Part shown: positions 6,074-12,215 of the stretch, one piece after another | Layout: the number at the start of each line of letters is the position of its first letter | Numbering within the stretch: the first letter of the stretch is position 1 | Assembly (NCBI GenBank): GCA_017880945.1 | Contig: JADGRM010000039.1 | Coordinates: 1 to 12,215, forward strand | Length of the DNA: 12,215 nucleotides | Reading direction: 5' to 3' | From: Gallionella sp. | GTDB lineage: Bacteria > Pseudomonadota > Gammaproteobacteria > Burkholderiales > Gallionellaceae | The notes under the pieces: generated by a model | What the model was told of the DNA's origin: nothing | Database searches by the model: none | The model's input: only the letters and a program-made list of their open reading frames with translations | Made by a program: the position numbers and the translations under genes

Positions 6074-7843
6074 ATGCTACTACGCATTGCTCTCCTGACT
6101 TTGTCCCTGTCTGTTTCCGGTATCGCGCTGGGGGCGGGTGAGACCGCGCTGATGCCCGGGGAAGTGATCCAGGGACACGCCAAGCTCGAAGCGGATTGCA
6201 AGGAATGCCACGTCCGGTTCGACAAGGAGGCGCAAACTACACTGTGCTCGGATTGCCACAAGGATGTGAAGGCGGATGTCCTGAAACACGAGGGATTTCA
6301 CGGCAGGCTTGAAGAGAAGGAATGCCGTGCCTGTCATACCGAACACAAGGGACGGAATGCGAATATCGCGGTGCTGGATACGAAGAACTTCGACCACGCG
6401 AAGACCGACTTTCCCTTGTTGGGCGCTCACCAGAAGCAAGAAAAAATAAAGTGCAAGGATTGTCACGAGGCGAAGAAAAAATATCGTGATGCGCCTTCAG
6501 CCTGCAATGCCTGCCATCGCAAGGATGATAAACACAAGGGTAGTCTGGGCGCCGATTGCAAGAGCTGCCACAACGAGCGCAGCTGGAAAGAAACAAAGTT
6601 CGATCACAGTCTGGAAAAGACCCGCTTTGCTCTCAGCGGCAAACACGTGGACGTGAAATGCAGCAAATGCCATGTCGACTCCACTCACTACAAAGGCGTG
6701 TCGCATGAATGCGTGGTATGCCATCGCAAGGATGACAAGCACAAGGGGCAATACGGCAAGAAGTGCGAAACCTGCCATACGGAAAAGGACTGGAAAAAAA
6801 TCCAGTTCGATCACGATACGCAAACGAAATTCAGGCTGCTTGGCAAGCATGAGTTGGCGAAATGCGTGAGTTGCCACAAGACGCCGCTTTTTACCAAAGA
6901 GAAAACGCCGACTACATGTATAGCGTGCCACCGCAAGGACGATGTGCACAAAGGCGGATTGGGCGAAAAATGCGCGACTTGCCACAACGAGGAAAAATGG
7001 AAGTCCGCGAAATTCGACCACGACAAAGACACAAAATTTCCGTTATCTGGCAAACACGCCACAACCAAGTGTGATGCCTGCCATAAACCGGAATTGAGAG
7101 CCGCCGCAGAGAAACTGGCCACGACCTGCATCGGTTGCCACAAGAAGGATGACAAGCACAAGGAAAGTTTCGGCACGAAATGCGAATCCTGCCACAAAGA
7201 AAAAGACTGGAAAGAGATCAGGTTCGATCACGGCCGCGATACGAAATATGCATTGAAGGGCAAGCACGAGAAGGTCAAATGTATCGCTTGCCATACGGAC
7301 AAACTGTATGAGCAGAAGCTGGCCCAGGATTGCATCTCTTGCCACAAGAAAGACGATGTGCACAAGGAAAAGCTGGGTAAACGCTGCGAATCCTGCCATA
7401 ACGAAAAAGATTGGAAGGATGCCAAAATAGACCATGGGCGCGCGCGCTTTCCGCTGCTTGGCATGCATGTGAAAGTGGAGTGCAAGAAATGTCACCAGAC
7501 GCAGCTATTCCGCGATACGCCGTCCGATTGCGTCTCCTGCCACAAGAAGGACGATGACAAAGTACACAAGCGCAGACTGGGTAACAAATGTGAGTCATGC
7601 CACAATGCGCGGTCATGGAAGGCCTGGGATTTCGATCACGACAAGCGTACCAAATTCATGCTCGATGGCGGACACAAGAAACTGGATTGCTACGCTTGCC
7701 ATAAAAAAGAGGTCGATGACCGCTTTGCGGTTCCGCGTTCATGTGTCGGTTGCCACGAAGATGATGACGTGCATCAGGGAAGGTTTGGTCAACAATGCGA
7801 ACGCTGCCATGTCACCAGTAAATTCCGCACCCTCCGAAAATGA
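6074..7843 (+). CDS. Periplasmic multihaem c-type cytochrome, 24 CXXCH
   Basis: The 589-aa product has a short Sec signal peptide (hydrophobic 2-19, cleavage likely near ALG-AG at 20-21) and 24 CXXCH haem-attachment motifs, with no cysteine outside them. After an N-terminal four-haem part (C42, C58, C84, C127), a three-haem module of 66-71 residues repeats six times, starting at C144, C213, C282, C352, C420 and C486. A final two-haem partial module starts at C557. Haem spacing in a module is about 18, 33 and 18 residues. Each module carries three conserved extra histidines, in DDxHK, FDH and GKH contexts (e.g. H223, H247, H259), matching one distal ligand per haem. Very Lys-rich. It should form a long haem wire in the periplasm between the inner-membrane protein and the outer-membrane complex. 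No lipobox is present. The ATG lies 10 bp after the upstream stop with little Shine-Dalgarno, suggesting translational coupling. Confidence 0.93.
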   Translation: MLLRIALLTLSLSVSGIALGAGETALMPGEVIQGHAKLEADCKECHVRFDKEAQTTLCSDCHKDVKADVLKHEGFHGRLEEKECRACHTEHKGRNANIAVLDTKNFDHAKTDFPLLGAHQKQEKIKCKDCHEAKKKYRDAPSACNACHRKDDKHKGSLGADCKSCHNERSWKETKFDHSLEKTRFALSGKHVDVKCSKCHVDSTHYKGVSHECVVCHRKDDKHKGQYGKKCETCHTEKDWKKIQFDHDTQTKFRLLGKHELAKCVSCHKTPLFTKEKTPTTCIACHRKDDVHKGGLGEKCATCHNEEKWKSAKFDHDKDTKFPLSGKHATTKCDACHKPELRAAAEKLATTCIGCHKKDDKHKESFGTKCESCHKEKDWKEIRFDHGRDTKYALKGKHEKVKCIACHTDKLYEQKLAQDCISCHKKDDVHKEKLGKRCESCHNEKDWKDAKIDHGRARFPLLGMHVKVECKKCHQTQLFRDTPSDCVSCHKKDDDKVHKRRLGNKCESCHNARSWKAWDFDHDKRTKFMLDGGHKKLDCYACHKKEVDDRFAVPRSCVGCHEDDDVHQGRFGQQCERCHVTSKFRTLRK

Positions 7844-8079
7844 ATTTACATTACCGCTCATTCCGGTTTTTCTACCGTTTGTCTGCAGGAACACGTTTTT
7901 CATCCCGGTGAACTGCACCTTGTCGGCAAACGGGCGTCCTAATCGGGAACAGCGAGAACTCATTACTTAACGGCATCTGAAATAAAATGATGAAATTGAA
8001 AAACGCATTTATTCGAAGTAAAGACGGGCTGATCGATTTTTTGGAAATGGCCGCGTGCGATTCCCTGGAAGGAGCAGAA

Positions 8080-9159
8080 ATGATGAACAAGCACACAAAC
8101 AAGTTTGAGGGCAAGCATACGCTTCATGCCTTGATTCCTCCTCGTTGGATCGCGATGATGTTCATCTTGCCGCTGCTGGCAGTGGCCCATTTTGCGTTGG
8201 CTCAGACAACAGGTGTTGATACTTCAAGCTTCAACCATATCCAAACCGGGTTTAACCTAACGGGTCCCCACGCCACGGCTCCGTGCGAGTCCTGCCATGT
8301 CCAGGGCGTGTTCAAGGGAACGCCGCGGGATTGCGCGACTTGTCACAGTGTCGGAAACCGCATGGGCGCAACGGCAAAACCTAACATGCACATTCCCACC
8401 GTTGCCAAATGCGACAACTGTCACAGACCCACGACCTGGACACCGGCTTCGTTCAGTCACGTGGGTGTGGCACCGGGTGCTTGCCTGACCTGCCATAACA
8501 ACATGACGGCGACGGGCAAACCGAACGGGCACATTTTGACATCTGCATCATGCGACAGATGTCATCGCACCGTGGCCTGGGTACCGGCGGGTTATGACCA
8601 CACGGGGGTGGCTCCGGGTACTTGTGCGACCTGTCACGGGATAACTGCGACAGGCAAACCGAACGGGCACGTTGCTACTACCGCTTCATGCGATATCTGC
8701 CACAATACCAGGGCTTGGTTACCGGCGGGTTACAACCATACGGGAGTGGCTCCGGGCACTTGTGCGACCTGTCACGGGATAACTGCGACAGGCAAGCCGA
8801 ACGGGCACATCGCCACTACCGATTCATGCGATGCCTGCCACACAACCAAGACCTGGTTGGGGGCTGGATACAACCACGTGGGGGTGGTGCCGGGCACTTG
8901 CGCGACTTGTCACAACGGTACGACGGCGAAGGGGGTGGGTGGCGGGCCTACAACCCGATACCCCGCCTACTCGGGTCATGTGCCTACTTCCATGTGGCCT
9001 TCATGCGATATTTGCCATAAGTCAACGACAAGCTTCCTCAATGCCAAAGTACATGGATCGGGTGCATCTGTTTCGGGCCTATGCAATATCTGCCACAGTC
9101 ACCACAATAATTCGCAATCGTGCGACAAATGCCACTCCACAAGCACCTGGAACAATTAA
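8080..9159 (+). CDS. Secreted multihaem c-type cytochrome, 13 CXXCH
   Basis: The product is 359 aa from the ATG at 8080 (a second ATG follows directly at 8083). AAGGAG at 8069-8074 supports this start over an in-frame ATG at 7987 that would put 31 non-secretory residues in front. A long n-region leads to a hydrophobic stretch (24-41) ending ALA-Q, a signal peptidase I site. The mature part has 13 CXXCH motifs and 14 other histidines in FNH, GPH, NGH, YNH and similar contexts, enough for bis-His ligation of all haems. The core is a 46-47-residue two-haem unit repeated three times (CATCHGITATGKPNGH...CDxCH...AGYNHTGVAPGT). It is Thr/Gly/Pro-rich and poor in Lys, unlike the 24-haem partner. I infer it works at or near the outer membrane with the downstream barrel. 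The 236-bp gap before it (7844-8079) shows no gene or clear promoter; a -10-like TAAAAT lies at 7983-7988. Confidence 0.92.
   Translation: MMNKHTNKFEGKHTLHALIPPRWIAMMFILPLLAVAHFALAQTTGVDTSSFNHIQTGFNLTGPHATAPCESCHVQGVFKGTPRDCATCHSVGNRMGATAKPNMHIPTVAKCDNCHRPTTWTPASFSHVGVAPGACLTCHNNMTATGKPNGHILTSASCDRCHRTVAWVPAGYDHTGVAPGTCATCHGITATGKPNGHVATTASCDICHNTRAWLPAGYNHTGVAPGTCATCHGITATGKPNGHIATTDSCDACHTTKTWLGAGYNHVGVVPGTCATCHNGTTAKGVGGGPTTRYPAYSGHVPTSMWPSCDICHKSTTSFLNAKVHGSGASVSGLCNICHSHHNNSQSCDKCHSTSTWNN
8482..8898 (+). repeat. Three in-frame repeats of a two-haem module (141, 138, 138 bp)
   Basis: Units begin at the haem codons at 8482, 8623 and 8761, with the next haem at 8899. The second and third units share 38 identical bases (8620-8657 and 8758-8795) despite silent-site freedom, which implies recent duplication or gene conversion. 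Confidence 0.85.
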
Positions 9160-9251
9160 TGAGATAGGGGGCGTGATTTACCTCGAACAGGTTAGCTTTG
9201 CATAGCCATCTGACTGATGGGACAACGGATAGGGCTACTGATGAAACCACT

Positions 9252-9297
9252 AGCCATTCCGCTATGTCACCAAAAAACAGTGACCAAGCGGCTGGTT
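9252..9297 (+). repeat. 46-nt hairpin element, copy 1
   Basis: Outer stem AGCCA/TGGTT, arms 9259-9271 and 9279-9291 pairing at 10 of 13 positions, 7-nt loop AAAAAAC. The outer inner-stem pairs are CCGCT/AGCGG here. Confidence 0.65.
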
Positions 9298-9335
9298 ATA
9301 GCCATCTGACTGATGAAACAACTGATATGACTACT

Positions 9336-9381
9336 AGCCATCTGACTAACCCAGCAAAAGACGCTGGGCAAGTCATTGGTT
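9336..9381 (+). repeat. 46-nt hairpin element, copy 2
   Basis: Outer stem AGCCA/TGGTT, arms 9343-9355 and 9363-9375 pairing at 11 of 13, loop AAAAGAC, the same loop as copy 0. The top stem is CCCAGC/GCTGGG. Confidence 0.75.
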
Positions 9382-9383
9382 AT

Positions 9384-9429
9384 AGCCAATCCACTAAGCC
9401 ATCAAAGAACGGTGGCAAAGTGGCTGGTT
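9384..9429 (+). repeat. 46-nt hairpin element, copy 3
   Basis: Outer stem AGCCA/TGGTT, arms 9391-9403 and 9411-9423 pairing at 11 of 13 (one wobble), loop AAAGAAC. The lower stem is CCACT/AGTGG where copies 2 and 4 have TGACT/AGTCA, a two-sided compensating change. Confidence 0.75.
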
Positions 9430-9453
9430 ATAACCCAGCAAAAGGCTTTGCAT

Positions 9454-9499
9454 AGCCATCTGACTAAGTTGGCAAACTACGCCAACCAAGTCATTGGTT
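9454..9499 (+). repeat. 46-nt hairpin element, copy 4, nested in another copy
   Basis: Outer stem AGCCA/TGGTT, arms 9461-9473 and 9481-9493 pairing at 11 of 13, loop AAACTAC, top stem GTTGGC/GCCAAC. It is flanked by a split copy-2-like element: TAACCCAGCAAAAG at 9431-9444 and the matching right arm at 9501-9523, so the interruption falls inside that element's loop. Confidence 0.75.
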
Positions 9500-9531
9500 A
9501 ACGCTGGGCAAGTCATTGGTTATTGCATCCT

Positions 9532-9550
9532 GTAGGTATCGCGCCCGATA
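9532..9550 (+). repeat. REP-like hairpin before the barrel gene
   Basis: GTAG (9532-9535) is followed by TATCG-cgcc-CGATA (9537-9550), a 5-bp stem with a 4-nt loop. It has the head-plus-hairpin plan of the other REP elements here, but it is short and has no inverted partner nearby. Confidence 0.4.
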
Positions 9551-9614
9551 GCGAATTTCCCGGTGTTTGTTTCGCCGGATGTGCCGGTTGCGATGTTGGA
9601 AAAAAGGAAAAAAT

Positions 9615-11756
9615 TTGAAGGCCACTAGCGATTTGCGAACCAAGCGAAATTTCACCCGCCCGTTCACCCTCTTGGCAGTTGTCTTGTTGTTAAGCGGCGT
9701 TGCAACAAAGTCGGCTCATGCCCACGTGATTGAACGCATAGAGATCAAGCACGCGGGAGACGAGGCAGAAATACAAATCCTGTTCGATGTCAGGATTCAA
9801 TATCTGCGCGAGGCATCGCTCAACAATAACGATATTCATATTTTCATCAAACTTCTGGAAGCCGACCCGGATCGTACCCGTCTGGTTCCGGAAGCAATGG
9901 ATTCACCGCCGTCAGATTTTGTCCCGCATTTTACGGTAAGCTTTCCCGAGCTTGATTCATCGCTCGCCATCCATTTTGACAAGAAAGTGGTTTACCGCGT
10001 CCAGCCCGGTAAGGATGGGCGCAGCATCAGCATCTTTACACCGGTGATCAAACCTAAAAGCGAGCTCCAGGCCGAAGCGGCAGTGCCACCGGCAGCACCG
10101 CAAACACCGGAGGAAGTCGAACAGGATGCCAGGCAATTGATGGATAGCGCACGCGATGCGATCGGTCACGATCAAGTTGTAAAGGCGATAGAAGTCTTGA
10201 ACCGGTTGCTCAACCTTCCGCCCAACCAACAGTCCCAGGCTGCACAGGAACTGATCGGCGAGGCACGCGAGAAGAATGGCGAGTTCGACAAGGCACGTGT
10301 CGAGTACGAGCTATACCTGAAGCTTTACCCGGACGCCGCGGATGCGGCGAAAGTGAAGGGGCTGTTGGCGCAGCTGCCTCAGGCAGGTGCCAAGCCGGCA
10401 TTCCGTTCTGCCCAGAAGAAGGCCATCGATGAGAAGATGATGGTCTATGGCGGCATCTCCCAGAATTACTATAAGGGTATGTCGCATACGGATACCACTA
10501 CTGCGGACAGCAATGGGATCACCACGGCATCCCTGACAAGTACGGACCAGTCGATGCTGATCTCATCGCTGGATATGACCGGGCGGAAACGCACGGATAC
10601 CACTGATACGCGTATCGTAGTACGCGATGCATACAACGCGAACTTCCTGCCAAGGCAAAAAAGCGATAACCGGCTGAATTCCGCCTATATAGAACAGAGT
10701 TCACGGGATCACAGCTACCTGTATCGTCTGGGTCGGCAGACCGGGTGGTCAGGCGGTGTGCCGGGGCGTTACGACGGCGCATGGGTGGGCTTTAGCCCGA
10801 ATTCCGTTTGGCGCATCAATGGTGTCGTCGGCACACCGGTGGACTTTTACAACAGCGGTGCCGAAAGTAAAACCTTTGCCGGTGTGAGCCTCGATCTTAC
10901 CAGGCTGCCCGAGCAGTGGAGCGGCAGCGGTTACTTTATTCAACAAAAGGTCGGCAGCATCGTGGATCGCCGCGCTGTCGGGATGGAAGCACATTATTTT
11001 GACGCGCAGCGCAATTACAACGGGCTGCTCGATTACGACACCTTATTCAAGGCGGTCAATATCGCGACGCTGCAGGGAAACTGGACGACAGGGACCGGCA
11101 GCAATTACAACTTGCTGATGGACCATCGCAAATCGCCACCCCTGCAAATTACCAATGCGTTAATGGGTCAACCCGTGCAAAACATAGCGGCGGCATTGTC
11201 ACAGCCGGGCGTGTCGGCGGACACGCTGCGTGCCGACGCGCAGACGCTAAGCGCAACATCCAATCTGTTTATGGTCGGAATGACGCAACCCTATTCTGCG
11301 CATTGGCGATTGGGCGGCGATTTCCGTATTGCCAACACATCCGGTACCGGGGCAGTTAGTACGGTAGCCGCTGCTCCGGGTACCGGGAATTCCTATATCT
11401 ATACGATGCAGGCAATAGCCAACAATCTATTTATAGAAAACGACCTGAGCGTGATCAGTGCCAGCTATGTCGACGATCACAGATTTGAAGGCCGGTCTTT
11501 GACATTTAGCCGGGTTGAGACTTTGCGGAAAAACTGGCGGCTGGATATGGCGTTGCAGCTTTATAACCAGAGCGACACTTTGGGTGTTCATCAGACGCGG
11601 ATCACACCCAGCCTCAAGTTGAATTACCACTTGAACGAAGAGATCAGCCTGGAAGGCGAGGGCGGGCTTGAAGATACCCATACCTATAGCGCAACCCAAA
11701 ATGACAAGACTCGACGCAGGTATTTCTACGTTGGCTACCGCTGGGATTTCCGATAG
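9615..11756 (+). CDS. Outer-membrane beta-barrel protein with AMIN-like and TPR domains
   Basis: From a TTG at 9615 the product is 713 aa. That start has AAGGA at 9604-9608 with a 6-nt spacer; longer in-frame starts (TTG 9567, ATG 9579) lack a good site and add Cys/Arg-rich residues before the signal peptide. Counted from the TTG, a signal peptide spans about 1-36 (hydrophobic core, cleavage near SAHA-H). A beta-rich AMIN-like part spans 37-145 and a Pro/Ala linker about 148-166. TPR-like helices cover 167-255 (KAIEVLNRLLNLPPN and EFDKARVEYELYLKLYP). A C-terminal barrel of about 440 residues then shows alternating polar/aromatic strands and ends RRYFYVGYRWDFR, close to the barrel-assembly aromatic signal. 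Following two multihaem cytochromes, it could be the porin sheath of a porin-cytochrome complex, with the TPR part as periplasmic docking site. Family naming is tentative; it is not an MtoB/PioB match that I can demonstrate. Confidence 0.8.
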   Translation: MKATSDLRTKRNFTRPFTLLAVVLLLSGVATKSAHAHVIERIEIKHAGDEAEIQILFDVRIQYLREASLNNNDIHIFIKLLEADPDRTRLVPEAMDSPPSDFVPHFTVSFPELDSSLAIHFDKKVVYRVQPGKDGRSISIFTPVIKPKSELQAEAAVPPAAPQTPEEVEQDARQLMDSARDAIGHDQVVKAIEVLNRLLNLPPNQQSQAAQELIGEAREKNGEFDKARVEYELYLKLYPDAADAAKVKGLLAQLPQAGAKPAFRSAQKKAIDEKMMVYGGISQNYYKGMSHTDTTTADSNGITTASLTSTDQSMLISSLDMTGRKRTDTTDTRIVVRDAYNANFLPRQKSDNRLNSAYIEQSSRDHSYLYRLGRQTGWSGGVPGRYDGAWVGFSPNSVWRINGVVGTPVDFYNSGAESKTFAGVSLDLTRLPEQWSGSGYFIQQKVGSIVDRRAVGMEAHYFDAQRNYNGLLDYDTLFKAVNIATLQGNWTTGTGSNYNLLMDHRKSPPLQITNALMGQPVQNIAAALSQPGVSADTLRADAQTLSATSNLFMVGMTQPYSAHWRLGGDFRIANTSGTGAVSTVAAAPGTGNSYIYTMQAIANNLFIENDLSVISASYVDDHRFEGRSLTFSRVETLRKNWRLDMALQLYNQSDTLGVHQTRITPSLKLNYHLNEEISLEGEGGLEDTHTYSATQNDKTRRRYFYVGYRWDFR

Positions 11757-11765
11757 ACAGTGACC

Positions 11766-11786
11766 GTAGGGTGGGCTGCGCCCGAC
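11766..11786 (+). repeat. REP-like hairpin between convergent genes
   Basis: GTAG (11766-11769) precedes GGGC-tgc-GCCC (11773-11783). It lies between the barrel gene stop and the folA stop, only 60 bp apart, so it may also mark transcript ends, although no T-run follows. A second small inverted repeat, CCGG-ttcgt-CCGG, is at 11795-11807. Confidence 0.45.
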
Positions 11787-11816
11787 ATTTAGTTCCGGTT
11801 CGTCCGGCTTAGGCTT

Positions 11817-12215
11817 TCAGGGTTTTCTGTCGAAAACCAGGAAGTGATAGTGATACAGATTCTTCTCGTCCGGTGCATGACTTACGCGTTCGGTTTCCTG
11901 CCACAACTTGCGGTCGAATTCCGTAAAGTGCGCATCGCCTGAGATGTCCGCATCGATTTCGGTCAGGTAGATGCGGTCGGCAAGATCGATCGCCTGACGA
12001 TAAAGTTCCGCGCCGCCGATCACAAAAATTTCCGCATCTTCGCCGCACGCCGAGATTGCCGCTTCGAGCGAGTTCACCACCACCACACCCGGCTGCGCAT
12101 AGTTCGCATTGCGCGTCACCACCACCGAAGTGCGTCCCGGCAACGGCTTGCCGATCGATTCATAAGTCTTGCGCCCCATCACGATATGGTGCCCCATCGT
12201 GAGTGCCTTGAAGTG
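11817..12215 (-). CDS. folA: Dihydrofolate reductase, C-terminal part (runs off the window)
   Basis: The open frame continues through the right edge; 132 codons before the TGA (11819-11817) are visible, beginning HFKALTMGHHIVMGRKTYES. The GRKTYESIGKPLPGR stretch, the FVIGGAELY motif (nucleotide-binding GG) and YLTEIDADISGDAHF are characteristic of bacterial chromosomal DHFR, which reduces dihydrofolate to tetrahydrofolate with NADPH. The methionine at 12197 is internal, because family members carry about 30-40 more residues before this point. The gene is convergent with the barrel gene. Confidence 0.95.
   Translation of the reverse strand, partial: HFKALTMGHHIVMGRKTYESIGKPLPGRTSVVVTRNANYAQPGVVVVNSLEAAISACGEDAEIFVIGGAELYRQAIDLADRIYLTEIDADISGDAHFTEFDRKLWQETERVSHAPDEKNLYHYHFLVFDRKP

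Larger units (their letters stand above)
9195..9523 (+). repeat. Mosaic of 46-nt hairpin elements between 13-haem cytochrome and barrel genes
   Basis: This fills most of the 455-bp gap 9160-9614. TAGCCATCTGACT occurs four times (9203, 9299, 9335, 9453), with related TAGCCA starts at 9251 and 9383. Starts are mostly 48 bp apart (9203, 9251, 9299, then 9335 and 9383). Full hairpin copies are at 9252-9297, 9336-9381, 9384-9429 and 9454-9499. Two related non-hairpin units (9203-9250 and 9299-9334, the second 12 bp shorter) each precede a hairpin copy, so a unit-plus-hairpin pair was duplicated. GCTTTGCATAGCCATCTGACT recurs at 9195-9215 and 9445-9465. A 23-bp block at 9361-9383 recurs at 9501-9523. 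A TTG-started 85-codon frame over it lacks a ribosome site and is not called a gene. Confidence 0.8.

Noticed and set aside
7554..7970. A 138-codon plus-strand frame overlapping the 3' end of the 24-haem cytochrome
   Set aside because: Most of it is the +1 frame of the cytochrome; the non-overlapping tail shows no domain, signal peptide or start site of its own.
7987..8079. An N-terminal extension of the 13-haem cytochrome from the ATG at 7987
   Set aside because: It would put a 31-residue charged segment before the signal peptide, whereas AAGGAG lies 5-8 nt before the ATG pair at 8080/8083.
9198..9455. An 85-codon TTG-started frame with peptide repeats (SHLTD, VIGYS, VAGYN) in the mosaic
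   Set aside because: The repetition is explained by the 46-nt hairpins, whose compensating changes follow RNA/DNA pairing and not codons. Spacing stops being a multiple of three before copy 4, and there is no Shine-Dalgarno sequence.
9195..9523. A CRISPR array or integron attC cluster
   Set aside because: Repeats are not separated by unique, equal-length spacers, which rules out CRISPR. The imperfect palindromes lack the RYYYAAC/GTTRRRY core sites expected of attC, and there are no cassette genes.

Overview
The window looks like chromosomal DNA of a Gram-negative betaproteobacterium. The housekeeping genes at the edges (metG, dcd, folA) and a Pseudomonas/betaproteobacterial-type lysine/arginine/ornithine decarboxylase point that way. 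The multiheme-cytochrome and outer-membrane-barrel locus in the middle suggests a relative of the neutrophilic iron oxidisers (Gallionellaceae, e.g. Sideroxydans or Gallionella). The lineage is an inference from gene content; no marker gene was compared.

Left part (1-3442): the 5' end of metG (minus strand), a GTAG-headed REP pair, dcd (dCTP deaminase), a second and more elaborate REP pair with a strong 46-nt hairpin inside it, a 748-aa PLP-dependent basic amino acid decarboxylase, and a six-copy 7-bp tandem repeat right after its stop codon.

Middle (3443-11756): a redox locus. On the minus strand is a membrane-anchored flavoprotein with an N-terminal two-cluster ferredoxin-like module in which the second Cys of both motifs is replaced (Ser, His). 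Divergent from it, across a gap holding a perfect 16-bp palindrome and a possible Cys-rich 59-aa ORF, run four plus-strand genes. These are a five-helix His-rich inner-membrane protein (b-type cytochrome-like), a secreted cytochrome with 24 CXXCH motifs, a secreted cytochrome with 13 CXXCH motifs, and an outer-membrane beta-barrel protein with AMIN-like and TPR periplasmic parts. Together they could form a continuous route between the outer surface, the periplasm (37 c-type haems coded), the inner membrane and a cytoplasmic flavin/Fe-S/NAD(P) module. I read the locus as a porin-cytochrome type extracellular electron transfer system. It resembles what I remember being called PCC3 in Gallionellaceae, but I could not check this.

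The 455-bp gap before the barrel gene (9160-9614) is not empty. It is a mosaic of a 46-nt hairpin element, four full copies plus fragments, and a fifth copy lies inverted inside the REP pair after dcd. All five copies have the same geometry and a 7-nt loop, but stem sequences that differ in a compensating way. One copy appears to be inserted in the loop of another. This is the least expected structure in the window.

Right end (11757-12215): a REP-like hairpin between convergent genes, and the 3' part of folA (dihydrofolate reductase) on the minus strand.
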